Shown here: piece after piece, positions 1 through 12,169 of the stretch
Layout of the letters: every line of letters starts with the position of its first letter
How positions within the stretch are numbered: position 1 is the stretch's first letter
Source of the DNA: Haliclona indistincta
Taxonomy: Eukaryota; Porifera; Demospongiae; Haplosclerida; Chalinidae
Reading direction: 5' to 3'
NCBI GenBank assembly: GCA_964017065.1
Contig: OZ024786.1
Span: 13,631,469 to 13,695,468, forward strand
Length of the DNA stretch: 64,000 nt
The notes under the pieces: model-generated
What the model saw: the letters and a program-made list of their open reading frames with translations, nothing else
Database searches by the model: none
Told to the model about the DNA's origin: nothing
Translations under genes and position numbers: made by a program

Positions 1-270
1 TACCATGGTGGTACTAATGGCTGCACTTAGTACATCTTGTCATTTGGCTATAGACATGATTTGGCAGATGGTAGTTGTAGGTTGACATAGCTAGCTACAT
101 CATCAAGATGAAGTTGACTTAAAGTGGTGATTCACTTTCCTTGTTTGTTGTACAGCAAGCATTACGTATGCCAGCTAGCTTCTGATTGGCCCATTGCACT
201 ACCATATTAGGCAAAGTTACCAAGGCTTGCATCATGTACTGAACCAAATGCTAGGCACTGATGATGAAGT
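1..270 (+). repeat. Copy 1 of the gene-D-type 5' flank
   Basis: This stretch has no gene. It is a diverged copy of sequence found again at 1105-1340, 24427-24680 and 53219-53410. Shared landmarks in order are 'ggtggtactaatgg', 'ggctatagacatga', 'acatcatca.gatgaag', 'ttgtttgttgtacag' and 'attgcactaccatatta'. At 53 kb it lies directly in front of gene D, so it is probably a duplicated promoter or 5' flank. The copy here is not followed by an open reading frame. Confidence 0.7.
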
Positions 271-405
271 TTACTTAGGTAAGCAGCAGCTTTCTACCAA
301 CACATGGCTAAAATCGTGATGATAATAATCACTGAGCAATAAGCACTTGCTGAAACTTGTTGAAACTTGTCTACACATTAACAATAGTTTGTGTTGGGTC
401 ATGTG

Positions 406-695
<290 letters not shown>

Positions 696-1003
696 TTGCT
701 GACAATAAACCGTAATAGAGACAGTTACATCTCAAGCTTCTGACAAACCCGAGGTTGTGAATCATTGAACTAACAGATCGGAAAGAAGAGAATGAAGACC
801 GAGAAGTTGACCAGAGATTGTTTTAGAGAGCGTTGGGTGTGTTCAGGAGTCCACGTACGTGATGCAGAAGAGGGTGCTTTTAAAGATGAGACTGCTCAAC
901 CTCCCCTCCTAATGGTTCTGTGCAAACTATTCATAGTTGAGAGATTTTATCGTTCTTTTTAGTAGCATTTGAATTTTTATCATGTTTCACATCTTCATTG
1001 TAG

Positions 1004-1462
1004 TAGATCAATTACTGACATCAATGTATCTATTCATTGTTGTGTAGGCTTGTTTACTATAGTATGCTCTGATATAGAATTGTCTAAAACGCATGACACA
1101 ACATATGGTGGTACTAATGGTTACTTGAACATCTTGCGGCATTAATTTGGCTATAGACATGATTTGGCAGATTGTAGTTGTAGGTTGACATAGTTAGCTA
1201 CATCATCAGGATGAAGATGACTTAAAGTGGCGATAGAGCTTCCTTGTTTGTTGTACAGTTTCCTATGCCAGCTAGCTTCTGATTGGATAATGCTGCCCAT
1301 TGCACTACCATATTAGGCAAAGTTTACCAATTGTATATAGTGCGGTATGTATCACATGATCTTGCTGTCATGAATTTAAATTCTATGAAAGCTATTAACC
1401 TGTATCGTTTGCTCATAATCAACTTATTTTCTTAGTTGACTACTATCGTGTAATTGTGGTTC
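1004..1462 (+). promoter_or_regulatory. Chimeric 5' flank of gene A
   Basis: Positions 1004-1340 match the flank of gene D (52463-52556 plus 53219-53410). From about 1360 to the ATG the sequence instead matches the flank of the B-type genes ('ctatgaaa', 'gtttgctcataatcaactta', 'attgtggttcatggctgag'). The join is near 1340-1360. No clear TATA box was seen. The stretch is presumed to hold the gene A promoter; that is inference from position and conservation. Confidence 0.55.
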
Positions 1463-4400
1463 ATGGCTGAGTCTCAGCTGGATCTAGAGCAGCAGTGTGT
1501 GACAGCATTCAAGCAAGGCAACCATGACCAGGCAGTACAACTACTACCACAACTACAGCAACCTGGTGATGTTACTACTGAGTTTGAATTCAATGGAAAA
1601 AGCTTACCACCGAACAAAGATGTGACACTTCTCCATCTTGCTGCTTATCATGGCTGGCTAGACATCATCAAGACTATTCAGCAACATATCTCAATGTATG
1701 ATGTCAGAGACAGTGAAGGTCTCACTCCACTGCATTATGCTGCAGCTGCTTCATCAGAGAATTGCTTAGAAATGATAAATTACTTAATTAGTGCATTAGG
1801 CTGTGATCCCAATGCTAAAACCACAAGAAGAAGTCTCCCATTACATATTGCTTGTCGTCATGGTAACTTAGACACTGTTAAATATTTAATAACAGAACAA
1901 AAATGTAACCCAAATGCTCAAAATAACGGTGGATGGACACCTCTACATTGGGCTTCACAAAATGGTCACATGAACATAATCCAGTATCTTATTGCTGAAC
2001 TAGGTTGTGATCCAAAAATTTCAAGCAACGATGGTCTTCTTCCATTACACATTGCTAGTCTTAACGGTCATTTGAATACTGTCAAATATTTCATCAGTGA
2101 ACAAAAACTTGACCCAAATATTTGCAGTCAAAATGGATATACACCTCTTCACTATGCTTCTGAAGGTGGTCACTTGAACATAATACAATATTTAATAATT
2201 GAATTCCACTGTGATCCATCATCGTTATTTACTAGTACTTGTGGCAATGACAATTTGTTATCACAATTTCCTTCTATCGCCGGCTTATTCCAAATTTTAC
2301 GGCAATTTTTAACCACTGAAAAGGAAGTTGATGGGCCAATAATACAAGATAGCCAAATGAATGTTTTTCAACACTTGTTGACAAATTTAAATAAGCCTCC
2401 TGACAGTAATGGCTATCTTCCTTTGCATATTGCTTGTCTTCATGGACATCTTAATGTTACAAATTATCTTATTGCTGAACTTAATTGTGATCCTAATAGT
2501 CGAGGAATGCATGGAATTACACCTCTACATTGTGCTTCTGGAGGTGGTCATCTGAAAATTATCCAGTACCTGATTTCTGAGCACAAATGTGACCCCAAAA
2601 CTCCAGATAGTGATGGTGATCTTCCATTACACATTGCGTGCATCAATGGTAATTTAAACGTAATAGAATATTTTATCACTAAAGAAAACTGTGACCCTAA
2701 CAGTCGAGGCCAATTTGGGTCAACACCTCTACATTGTGCTTCTGCAGGTGGTCACCTGAACATCATTCAGTATCTAATAAATGATCTAGGTTGTGATCCA
2801 ACAATTCGAGACGACAATGATGATCTTCCATTGCACATTGCTTGCTCACAAGGTTGCTTGAACGTAATCAAATATTTTGCTAGTCATCAAACTTTTGATA
2901 AAGCAATTCGAGGCCAAAATGGATATACACCTATACATTTTGCTACACTAAATTCTCAATTTGACGTTCTCCGCTATCTTATTGATGATTTGGGTTGTGA
3001 CCCAACATCATTTACATACAGCATTGACGTTGACAGTATAAATAAAAAAAAACAATTTCCTATTTTCGCCAAATTTTCAAAACTTTTCCCACACTTCGCT
3101 GATCAAAGAATTAATTCAACAAATCAAATTCGAAGTCACCATAGAATATTAGCTACTCGTTCTGATAAAGATCTTCAATTTGCTGCAATTCAACAGCTTA
3201 TTAATATTATTACGACTAAAAGAAGTGATAGATATCTTCCAATACACTTTGCTTGTGTCCTTGGAGATTTGAACATGGTAAAATATTTCATCACAGAACA
3301 AAATTGCAAGCCAACAATTCCAAGTGAGTTTGGATTTACACCACTACATCTTGCATCTATTGGTGGTCACATGGACATTATCAAATACCTGACTACAAAT
3401 CGAGAATGCAATCTAACTGCTTTGAATTCTTTTAATATATTATTCAAAATTTCCCCATTAGATCTCGCTTGCTTATCTGGGCATTTGAATGTTGTCAAAT
3501 ATTTTATCGAAGAAAAGAAATGTTTCTTGACTAGACGTGACTGGTTTAAATCTGCGCCTTTATATTCTGCCATTATAGGAGGTCACATGGACATCATTCG
3601 ATACCTAATTACACAATTCAAATTTTATTATTCCAACACTAGAGGCTTTCTATTAGTCTATGCTTGCCTATTTGGTAATGTGGACATTGTCAAATGTTTT
3701 ATTGAATTGATGCATTGTGACCCAATTATCCAAGATAGTAATGGATTTACACCTCTACATTATGCTGTTGAAGGAGGTCACATGAACACCATTGAATACT
3801 TAATCACTGAACAAGGTTGTGATCTAAAAACTCCAAATTTTGAAGGCACTCTTCCATTGCATATTGGTTGCCGTAATGGTGATTTGAATATAGTAAAATA
3901 CTTTTTCACTGAAAAACACAGCATCGTTGATGGCTTTCTAGATGAAAGTGGATCTACACCTCTACATTATGCTACTGAAGGTGGTCACATGAACATCATT
4001 GATTACTTAATCACTGAACAAGGTTGTGATCCAAAAACTCCAAATTTTGAAGGCACTCTTCCATTGCACATTGCTTGCCGTAATGGTGATTTGAATATTG
4101 TGAAATACTTCATTCAATTTGAACAAAATTGCAGCCAAGGTTGTCAGAGTGAAAATGGATCTACACCTCTACACTATGCTGCTGAAGGCGGTCACATGAG
4201 CATAATTCAATATTTGATCAATCTTGGTTGTGAACCTGAAACTCCTAATATTGATTGTGATTGTCCACTTCACATCACTTGCCAAAATGGTCATTTAGAG
4301 ATAGTAAAATACTTCATCAAAGAACAAAATTGCAGCCCAGATTGTGTAGGTGAAAATGGGTTTACACCTCTACATTATGCTGCCGAAGGTGGTCACCTAA

Positions 4401-7400
4401 ATATTATCCAATACCTTATCACTGAACTAGGCTGTGATTGCTCCATTGTGAATGAAGATGGTAGAAATATACTACACCTGGGTAGTTATTATGGACATAC
4501 TCATGTTATCGAATGGCTATTACACAATGGAAAGTTAAACATAATGGCTGAAGATTACTCTGGAAACACATGTATTGATCTGGCTGGAAAAGGAAGCAAG
4601 AATCAATATGGGATGTTAAAACTTTTTCAACCTTTTATTAAGTCAACAAAAATGTTTCCAATCCATACTTTCAGTAAGACAGTTATTGTTGGTAACAGTG
4701 CTGCAGGCAAGACCACTCTGGTTAAAGTTATCACCAAACGAGCTACTACATATTTTCATCGACTTATCTTTGGTAATATTGAACAAGTAAAGCCCAACAG
4801 TGCAGGTATAATAATGTCTTATTTAGACAGCTGGGAAGCTGGCAAGATGGTCTTATATGATTTGGCAGGTCAGGCAGAATACCATTCCAGTCACTCTGCT
4901 GTCATGGAGACTGTGATGCAGCAATCACCTGCCACATTCATCAATGTAATAGACCTCAGCAACTCTGAGGTTGAAATAAGGCAACAGCTTAACTACTGGC
5001 TTAACTTTATCGATAGCGCAACTTCCAAAACTACTAATGCTTATATCATTGTCGTTGGCAGTCATGCTGACAAATGCAGTGATGAAACACGTTTGATAAA
5101 ATCCAATTTAATTAAGAAGTTAGCAGAAAGAAGAATAAAACGACAAATATTTGCTGGGATGGTTTTTATGGACTGTCGAAAAATAAGTTCTGGAGGCATG
5201 CAAGATTTCATAGATCAACTACACAAGACCCATCAAGCAATAGCTGCTAGAGCACCATTAATCAGTTATTACTGCCATGTACTATATGCCTTTTTAAAAT
5301 CTAAGCCAGAGACAGCTGTCTGCACACTTCATGATCTAGCACACTTGATATCACTTGAAGAGTCATGTCCGATTCCATCAGAACAACAGGAATTCCTTGA
5401 AGTTCTTACTGCACTTAATGACAAAGGAATGATTATTTTTCTTAAAAACGAAAAAGAATTAGATGCAAGCTGGATAGTGGTAGATATTGAAGCAGTACTT
5501 GAGAATATACATGGAATATTATTTGCTCCCACAGACTTCCTAGAATACCATGAAATTGCCAGCAATACTGGTATTGTACATTCATCTGCTCTTCAGAAAC
5601 TTTTCCCTCAGTATGATATAGAGATGCTCACTGGCTTTCTGCAAACCCTTGATCTTTGCCATCGTGTTAACCTTTCTGGTATCGCAACAAATCTTAAAAG
5701 TATTGGAACATCTAGTGATGAACAAGAGTGTGTGCTTTTCTTCCCTTGCTTCTTAAGCTACCAATCCAAAGTTTTGCCTAGTGACAATAGTCAGTACAGT
5801 TTCGGCTGGTGTCTATGTTGCAGAGATCAAGATGACCAGTTTTTTACTAGCCGATTTCTTCATGTTCTTCTTCTCCGCTTAGCTTACACAGCCTCGTCAA
5901 TTTCATGTGATGAAGATACCATATCTCCTAATTATAAAAGAGCTTGCAATGTCTGGAACAATGGGATTTCTTGGGATAATGATGAAGGAATCACGACTGT
6001 AGTGGAGCTGGTTGATACTAATCGACGTGTTTTATTGTTCATGTCAAAAAAGGATAAAACCAATCCATTGAACTATATCAAGCAACGTAGTTCAGTGATC
6101 AAATTGATAGTGGACCTGCAGCGTCAACTCAGCCAAAATATGACAACAACTCAATATCTCATCTCAAAAGCTCTTTTCAACAATTCACCAATAGAAGACT
6201 CACATCCTCCTGACACTGCTCTTTTCCCAATGAAGAATGTAGCTGAATCAATGTTTCGTCACCGCCCTTATATCTTAAGCTGTACTGACAAATCCCATGA
6301 ACTATTTAACACTGAAGATGTACTGAAGTCTGAGCCATACTATCAGTTGAAAAATTCTTCTGTGTGTAAACTGTTGGACAGCAGTAAAGCTGAAGAGCTT
6401 GCCTCACAATATCTCCTTGATGAAGTCAAGATCGTATGTCAAGCACAAGAATTGGAGCAGCAGAGCCATTTATGTCTGAAAAGATATGTTGACAAATTGA
6501 GTATTTTTGCTGGAATCAACCCAATTGTGAGTTTAATATTATTGTTTTAGTTGAGAATAATTTATAGGCTTATTATACACTATTGTTACAGGCAGTATCA
6601 AAGCTGAATAGAAGGACAATTCTAGCTGCAGGTAACTTAAACTTAGTCACTGGCATGTCATATAATTTCTCTTCTTAAAAAAATTATTGGAATTTAATAA
6701 TATTTTATTCTCCATTTAGGTGATATTAACCCGACCAAAGTCATCATTGATTTGTCAGATATTCCAGATGGGCAAATAGGTGTGAATTATTGCATAATTA
6801 TGTAATAATGCATTACAATATTTTTATTATAGAATCAGAACAGCTGCCAAATTTGATGATAGCTTTAAATCCCATCAGTGTGAAGTGGAATATCTTTGGT
6901 ACCTTTTTAGGACTAACAAAGCAAACATTGGATGCAATCGAAGAAGAAAATGGAAGGAAGATTGATAAATGCAATATTGAAATGTTGCAAAAATGGCTGC
7001 AAGCGTCAAATGACACCACAAAACACCAGCTATATATCTGCCTACTGAAATATAAAAGAATTAATTCTACTATTGATGTAAGAGCAATATGATTGACCTA
7101 TAGGAACTCATGCATGATACCAGCTGTAATATTTATGATTTATTTGCCTCACAAATAGGTATTATTCAGTAAAAGTGAACAAATTACTACCGTAACGGAT
7201 CAAGCAGGTATAATAGCTATTATTATTATTTTGGTTAACAATTGCAAGCTACATGCACATTGATGTAGCTACAGACTTGCACATACAGTACAGATGAATA
7301 GCAATAACTAATTATTTATAGAAAGCTGTATAACACCATAGTTGTCAATCATGTACAATGTAGCAGCTATACAATCAATAATTTGGTATTAACACAATGG

Positions 7401-7858
7401 CATGCTTCATTTTCTTGTGATTTTAATAACCATAGATGAAGACGAAAGTGAGCCTTTGGAAAGCCCAATCAAAGCTACAGTACCAGTAAATGGACAAAAC
7501 AGTATGTGACAACTATAGATCATAAAAATTATTACTAATTTTATGCACTTCAGTTACCAGGACGGACATTCCTTCTACTATTGAGCCTATCATTGTAAAC
7601 AATGTAAACTACAATAGAAGATCACTAATAAGCTGTCTAATCTGGACCTTGCTGCTTTTTGTTGTATGTTTATCAGTTGCAGCCAGCTGTATTTGGGTAA
7701 ACGAGATCTTAAAAAATTATGAAGCAATCGAAATTCACAAATTGCCTTCGTGTGAGGTAGTTCTTTCATGGACGTGGACAAGCAATGGTCAAGAACTGCT
7801 GATAATACCATGGATTGTTTATTTTATTATTTATTTTTTGACTGCTGTTCGATACTAG
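1463..7858 (+). CDS. Gene A: Ank-Roc-COR-Death protein with C-terminal two-helix membrane hairpin
   Basis: Likely a membrane-anchored signalling scaffold of the ROCO type. The first exon is 1463-6526 (1688 codons). The ATG at 1463 is chosen because 'MAESQLDLEQQ' is shared with genes B and C. Residues about 1-50 form a helical cap, and about 55-1065 hold roughly 28 ankyrin repeats with two degenerate breaks (around 250-310 and 515-585). The Roc GTPase starts near 1077 with an intact P-loop (GNSAAGKTT), DLAGQ near 1133 and a G4-like SHADK near 1200. The COR region follows to about 1560. Donor GTGAGT at 6527 leads to exons 6592-6631, 6720-6779, 6833-7077 (Death domain), 7159-7207, 7436-7501 and 7554-7858, all with GT-AG borders and consistent phase, giving about 1942 residues. 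The last exon encodes two hydrophobic helices flanking a short Cys-containing loop. Exon sizes and phases match gene D. Splicing is inferred from sequence only. Confidence 0.88.
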
Positions 7859-8010
7859 CATTCCTAACATATGCACTGTATTACTTGAAGAAACGATTCA
7901 CCAAACATCCTCAGGTGAGATTTGTTTATCAATAATTCACTAATCATCCATATATTCTTTCAGGACCATGATGATCTGACCAATCTTATGGATGAGCTAA
8001 GAGAATGAAA
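7859..8010 (+). other. Out-of-frame continuation of the gene A C-terminus
   Basis: One frame over from the gene A stop, codons from 7852 read ILAFLTYALYYLKKR, which aligns with the gene D terminus (ILVFLVYVLYCLKKK). This frame stays open to a GTGAGA donor at about 7915. It resumes in phase after an acceptor near 7963 and ends in a stop at about 8008. A one-base slip in the T-rich tract 7816-7840 would join it to the gene. It may be an older longer C-terminus, now cut off by the stop at 7856, or the slip may be a sequencing error. Confidence 0.55.
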
Positions 8011-8040
8011 GAAACTTGGTCTTCATTTTAAAATTTGACA

Positions 8041-8229
8041 GGCGGCACTGAAAGAAGTTGAGATGAATGAGCGTGATGTTGCAGAAATGCCAAAGATCTA
8101 CGTTAATTCGATGGTTAAAATCAAACCCTGATGTAGCATGGGAAGATTTAGTGTCTGACCTAAAATGTATGGATGAAAATCGTACTGCTAAGATCATTGA
8201 AGATAAGTACTGTTCAACAAGCAGCTAAG
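8041..8229 (+). pseudogene. Decayed ZU5-class Death-domain exon behind gene A
   Basis: After a good acceptor (gacag, ending 8041), codons from 8042 read KEVEMNERDVAEM. A shift of one frame near 8092-8100 then gives RWLKSNPDVAWEDLV and a stop at 8227-8229. Both halves align with the last exon of gene B (DEVELNNRDVANM ... RWLKINPEASWKDIV). No ZU5 exons lie in front of it. It is best read as the remains of a gene-B-like 3' end left beside the gene A tail. Confidence 0.75.
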
Positions 8230-8440
8230 TGGAAGATCATTGTGGACGATTCATGCTCAGAACACTTACTTGCAGACCACAATAATTGGATCACCTTACC
8301 AGAATACACTGTAAGTATCACATGTATTATAAAATGCAGCTAAATTACAGTGTCATTATTTCTGTAGACCGGCATTTGGAAATTCTCTCCTGGACTATTG
8401 TTAGGACTTGTTAAGCAAATTAATCAATACGTTTATCACT
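8230..8440 (+). repeat. Tail segment shared with the 3' side of gene B
   Basis: Matches 23980-24160. Both contain 'cagaacact', 'ccagaatac', a possible intron (GTAAGT or GTGAGT to CATAG or GTAG), and a segment reading GIWKFS in frame. It may be an exon of a further Death-like domain that once followed the ZU5-class Death exon. Homology continues at about 8497-8548 versus 24258-24300. Confidence 0.5.
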
Positions 8441-8548
8441 ATGATCATAGAAAAAATTAATTTAAAATCAATTGTGAATAATAATTATACGTACATGTTA
8501 TGATGAGTCGACCAGTTCTCTTAGATCACAGAAAAGTCGCTGCATCTC

Positions 8549-10363
8549 ATCACCCTGTGAGTGTATCCATTGTTGCCTCATGTTATGTGTGTTGGTTAAT
8601 TTTATGGTTTACTTTACAATTTGTGAGACCAGTATTTGGCTATTCTGAGAGTTTTTTAGATCTCCAACGACAATAGTGAATCTATCTATTGTAATCTTTG
8701 ATTATGAATAATAATATATTATTAAGTTAATTATGTATGATCATGGTCTGCTAATAGACAGTAAAATAATGATGTATGTATCATTTACATGTGTTTTATA
8801 GTAACAGGCATTATAATTATGAATGCTTATGTGGTTTAACTATATACAAAGAGAGATGAGACTGCTGAGACTGCTTTCTGGTAGAGTTGCATATTCCATG
8901 CAATAAGAGTTCTGCAGCTAGCTTTTGAGTATCTGATTGCTTGCTGCCTGAAAACCTTCAGTATTTTTATCCTTCTTCACTAGCTATAAGTGCTTTAGTT
9001 GCATTAAAGCATCTTGTAATTCGATTCAGGAAGGGTGCCTGTATGTTGCTGAATGCTGACTAAGCTATTTCATGCACCAAATAACAATGTTTAATATAAA
9101 TTCGGACAGACTCTTCTATCAATGAATATAATTACTTAATGTAATTAACTAGCTAGTGTTGTCGTTATGAATCCAATTATAATTCTTAGCTAGCATGAGT
9201 AGTAGCTATCATACCGTCAGTCACATGTAGGAGGTTAGTTAGAAGTAGATTAGAACAGTGCTATGATAGCAAGTAACAATGACCTGCACACACCCAATAT
9301 AACTGAATCATCTTTAAGTAGTGATGCATTGATTCTAGGGAATGTTTTGTGAAAAAATTGCTAAATTAAGCAATAACAATCAGAGCAAGCTATTGATTGA
9401 AATATTTACAATAAGTATGTTAGTTTTTGTCACATTGAAATGCAGTTCTTCACTGCAACACTCTCATGAGGTTCCTTATATAGCTCAAACTAAGCTTTTC
9501 AGCTATTTAACAAGAATGAGTCATTTACAGAATCTTATGTTATTATTTCGCATTGTTGTCAGCTATTCAATGCATCAATAACTCTTTATTAAACATGCTC
9601 ACTTCGATCTTGATCTTAGACACATCATGAAGCACTAGATTCCTCTTGATCTGTCTGCTTGACTTGAATTCATCACTTAATCACTAACGGACATTTAAGG
9701 ATCTTTTGTCATATCATCTCAAAATTTTGCGATCCATCTTGTCAGTCTGTGTTTCATTTGCAAGAAACGTTGATCTTAGAAGTACAGGTTTGTTTATCTT
9801 AAAATACACTCACAACACATGCATACATAGGTGATGTGAGTTATACTTATTCTGTCAATACATATAGCTAGATCACTGAAGTACCGGAAAGTTCATGGTT
9901 GTGAATTTGCTGTAAGCATATCAAAAGCAAATTTGTGTGTGGCATGGTCTGTATGGAATTTTAAACATGCAATAAATATTTTATAACTGTATAGTTGCCA
10001 GTATGAATCACTTCACCTTACAGACATGTGACATGAAGTTATCGTTTTAAATGCTATGAAAACAGTTACTATTAATCTTTATGGTTTGCTCATAATCAAC
10101 TTATTTTCTTATTGTGCTTCATGGCTGTGTCTCAGCTGATCGTCAAAGCTGTGATCACCTGGTCTAGTCACCTGGTGGTGATGGTGATGTGACCAGGTCA
10201 CCAGGTTATCTGGTCTGGTCACCTGGTCTGATTATCATCATCGATAAAATCACAAAAATAACATAATGTGGTTTATAATAATTGTCTAATGTACTTGTAT
10301 CAACTTTCATTAGACACATTGACAAGCATTATTTCTTGAATAGACCTCAATTTTATACAACCA
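8549..10363 (+). repeat. Tandem 5'-flank repeat, copy 1 of 3
   Basis: First of three tandem copies with a period near 1.81 kb. Landmarks recur in the same order: 'gtgagtgtat.cattgttgcctcatg', 'gagactgctttctggtagag', 'gtagctatcataccgtcagtcacatg', 'tagattagaacagtgct', 'acaatgacctgcacac' and 'gtgtgtggcatggtctgta'. It contains no gene apart from the aborted start at 10121. The third copy is the immediate flank of gene B, so this is duplicated upstream sequence. Confidence 0.85.
10121..10192 (+). pseudogene. Aborted B-type gene start (MAVSQL...)
   Basis: 'Ttcatggctgtgtctcagctg' matches the start of genes A, B and C (ttcatggctgagtctcagctg). Similarity ends after six or so codons, and the frame closes at a TGA 24 codons in. 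The following DNA is rich in ACCTGGT/ACCAGGT motifs. It is the remnant of a family member whose coding body is gone. Confidence 0.7.
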
Positions 10364-12169
10364 TACCCTGTGAGTGTATTCATTATTGCCTCATGTCATG
10401 TGTGCTGGTTATCTTATGGTCTACTTTACAGTTTGTGAGACTAGTATTCTGAGAGTTTATCTCCGGACAATCCAATGACAACAATATTTCTTTACTGATT
10501 CCATTTATTGCAATCTTCTTTGATTATGAATTATTAAGTTAACTGTGCCTATCATCATAGTTAATTGGTGTGTACATTGAATGAAAAAGCTAATAGACAG
10601 TTAAATAATGATGATGTACCAGCTACTTGTGTTTCATAGTAGCAGGTATAATTTTATATGAACGCTTGTATATGTGCTTTATATATATGCAAAGGGAGAG
10701 AAGAATGCTGAGACTGCTTTCTGGTAGAGTTGCATATTACATGCAATAAGATAATAGAACAGTTCTGTAGTTAAGCTTTAGAGTATCTGATTCCTTGTCA
10801 CCTGAAAACCTTCAGTATTATTGCTCCTTCTTTACTAGCTATAGGTTCTTCAGTTGTCATAAAGCATCTTGTAATTTGATTCGGGAAGGAGCCTGTATGT
10901 TGCTGAATGGATGGTGACTAAGCTATTTCATGCACTGACTCTTCTATCAATGAATATAATTGCTTGATATAATTAACTAGGTAGTGTTGTCATTATGAAT
11001 TCAACTATAATCCTTAGCTAGCATGAGTACATGTAGTAGCTATCATACCGTCAGTCACATGTAAGAGGTTAGTTAGAAGTAGATTAGAACAGTGCTATGA
11101 TAGCAAGTAACAATGACCTGCACACACACTCAATATAACTGAATCATCTTTAAGTAGTGCGGCATTAATTCTAGGAAATGTTTTGATGAAAACATTGCTA
11201 AATTAGGCAATAACAATCAGGGCAAGCTATTGATTGAAATATTTACAATAAGTATGTTGGTTTTTGTCACATTGAAATGCAGTTCTTCACTCAAACTAAG
11301 CTTTTAAGCTATTTACCACATCAAGAATAATGAGTCATTTACAGAATCTTATGTTATCATTTCGTATTGTTGTCAACTATTCAGTGCATCAATCACTCTT
11401 TACTAAACATGCTCACTTCAATCTTGATCTCAGACACATCATCAGTCAAGCACTGGAGTCCTCTTGATCTGTCTACCATGCAGCCTTGAATTCATCACAT
11501 AATCACTAACTGAGACTCAATGATCTCTTGTCAAATCATCTTAACAGTTTTGAGATCTATCTTGTTCTGTGCTTCATAAATGTTGATCATAAAAGTACAG
11601 ATTTTTTCATCTTAAAATAAACTCACATGCATAGGTCTGTTAATACTTACATATAGTTAGATCACTAAAGTACCGAAAAGGGTCATGGTTGTGAATTTTG
11701 CTGTAAGTATATCAAAAGCAGATTTGTGTGTGGCATGGTCTGTAAGGAATTTTAAACATGCAATAAATATTTTTATAACTGTTTAGTTTGCAGTATGAAT
11801 CGCATCACCTTAAACAGACATGTGACATGAAGTTATCACTATGAAAACAGTTACTATTAAAAGTTTATGGTTTGCTCATAATCAACTTATTTTCTTATTG
11901 TGCTTCATGGCTGTGTCTCAGCTGATCATCAAAGATGTGATCACCTAGTCTATAGTCACCTGGTGGTGATGGTGATGGCTGTGATGTGACAAGGTCAACT
12001 GGTCACCAGGTTATCTGGTATGGTCACCAGTCAAATTATCATCATCGATAAAATCACAAAAATAATGTGGTTTATAATTGTCTAATGTACTTGTATCAAC
12101 TTTCAGTAGACACATTGACAAGCATTATTTCTTGAACAGACCTCAATTTTATACAACCATACGTGTACA
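10364..12169 (+). repeat. Tandem 5'-flank repeat, copy 2 of 3
   Basis: Second copy of the roughly 1.81-kb unit with the same ordered landmarks. It ends with its own aborted start at 11907 and the ACCTGGT-rich tail. Small indels and substitutions separate it from copies 1 and 3, so the duplication is not very recent. Confidence 0.85.
11907..11948 (+). pseudogene. Second aborted B-type gene start
   Basis: Reads MAVSQLI and then a short frame closed by TAG after 13 codons. It carries the same Glu-to-Val change at codon 3 as the remnant at 10121. The two dead starts therefore descend from one another by tandem duplication. Confidence 0.7.
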
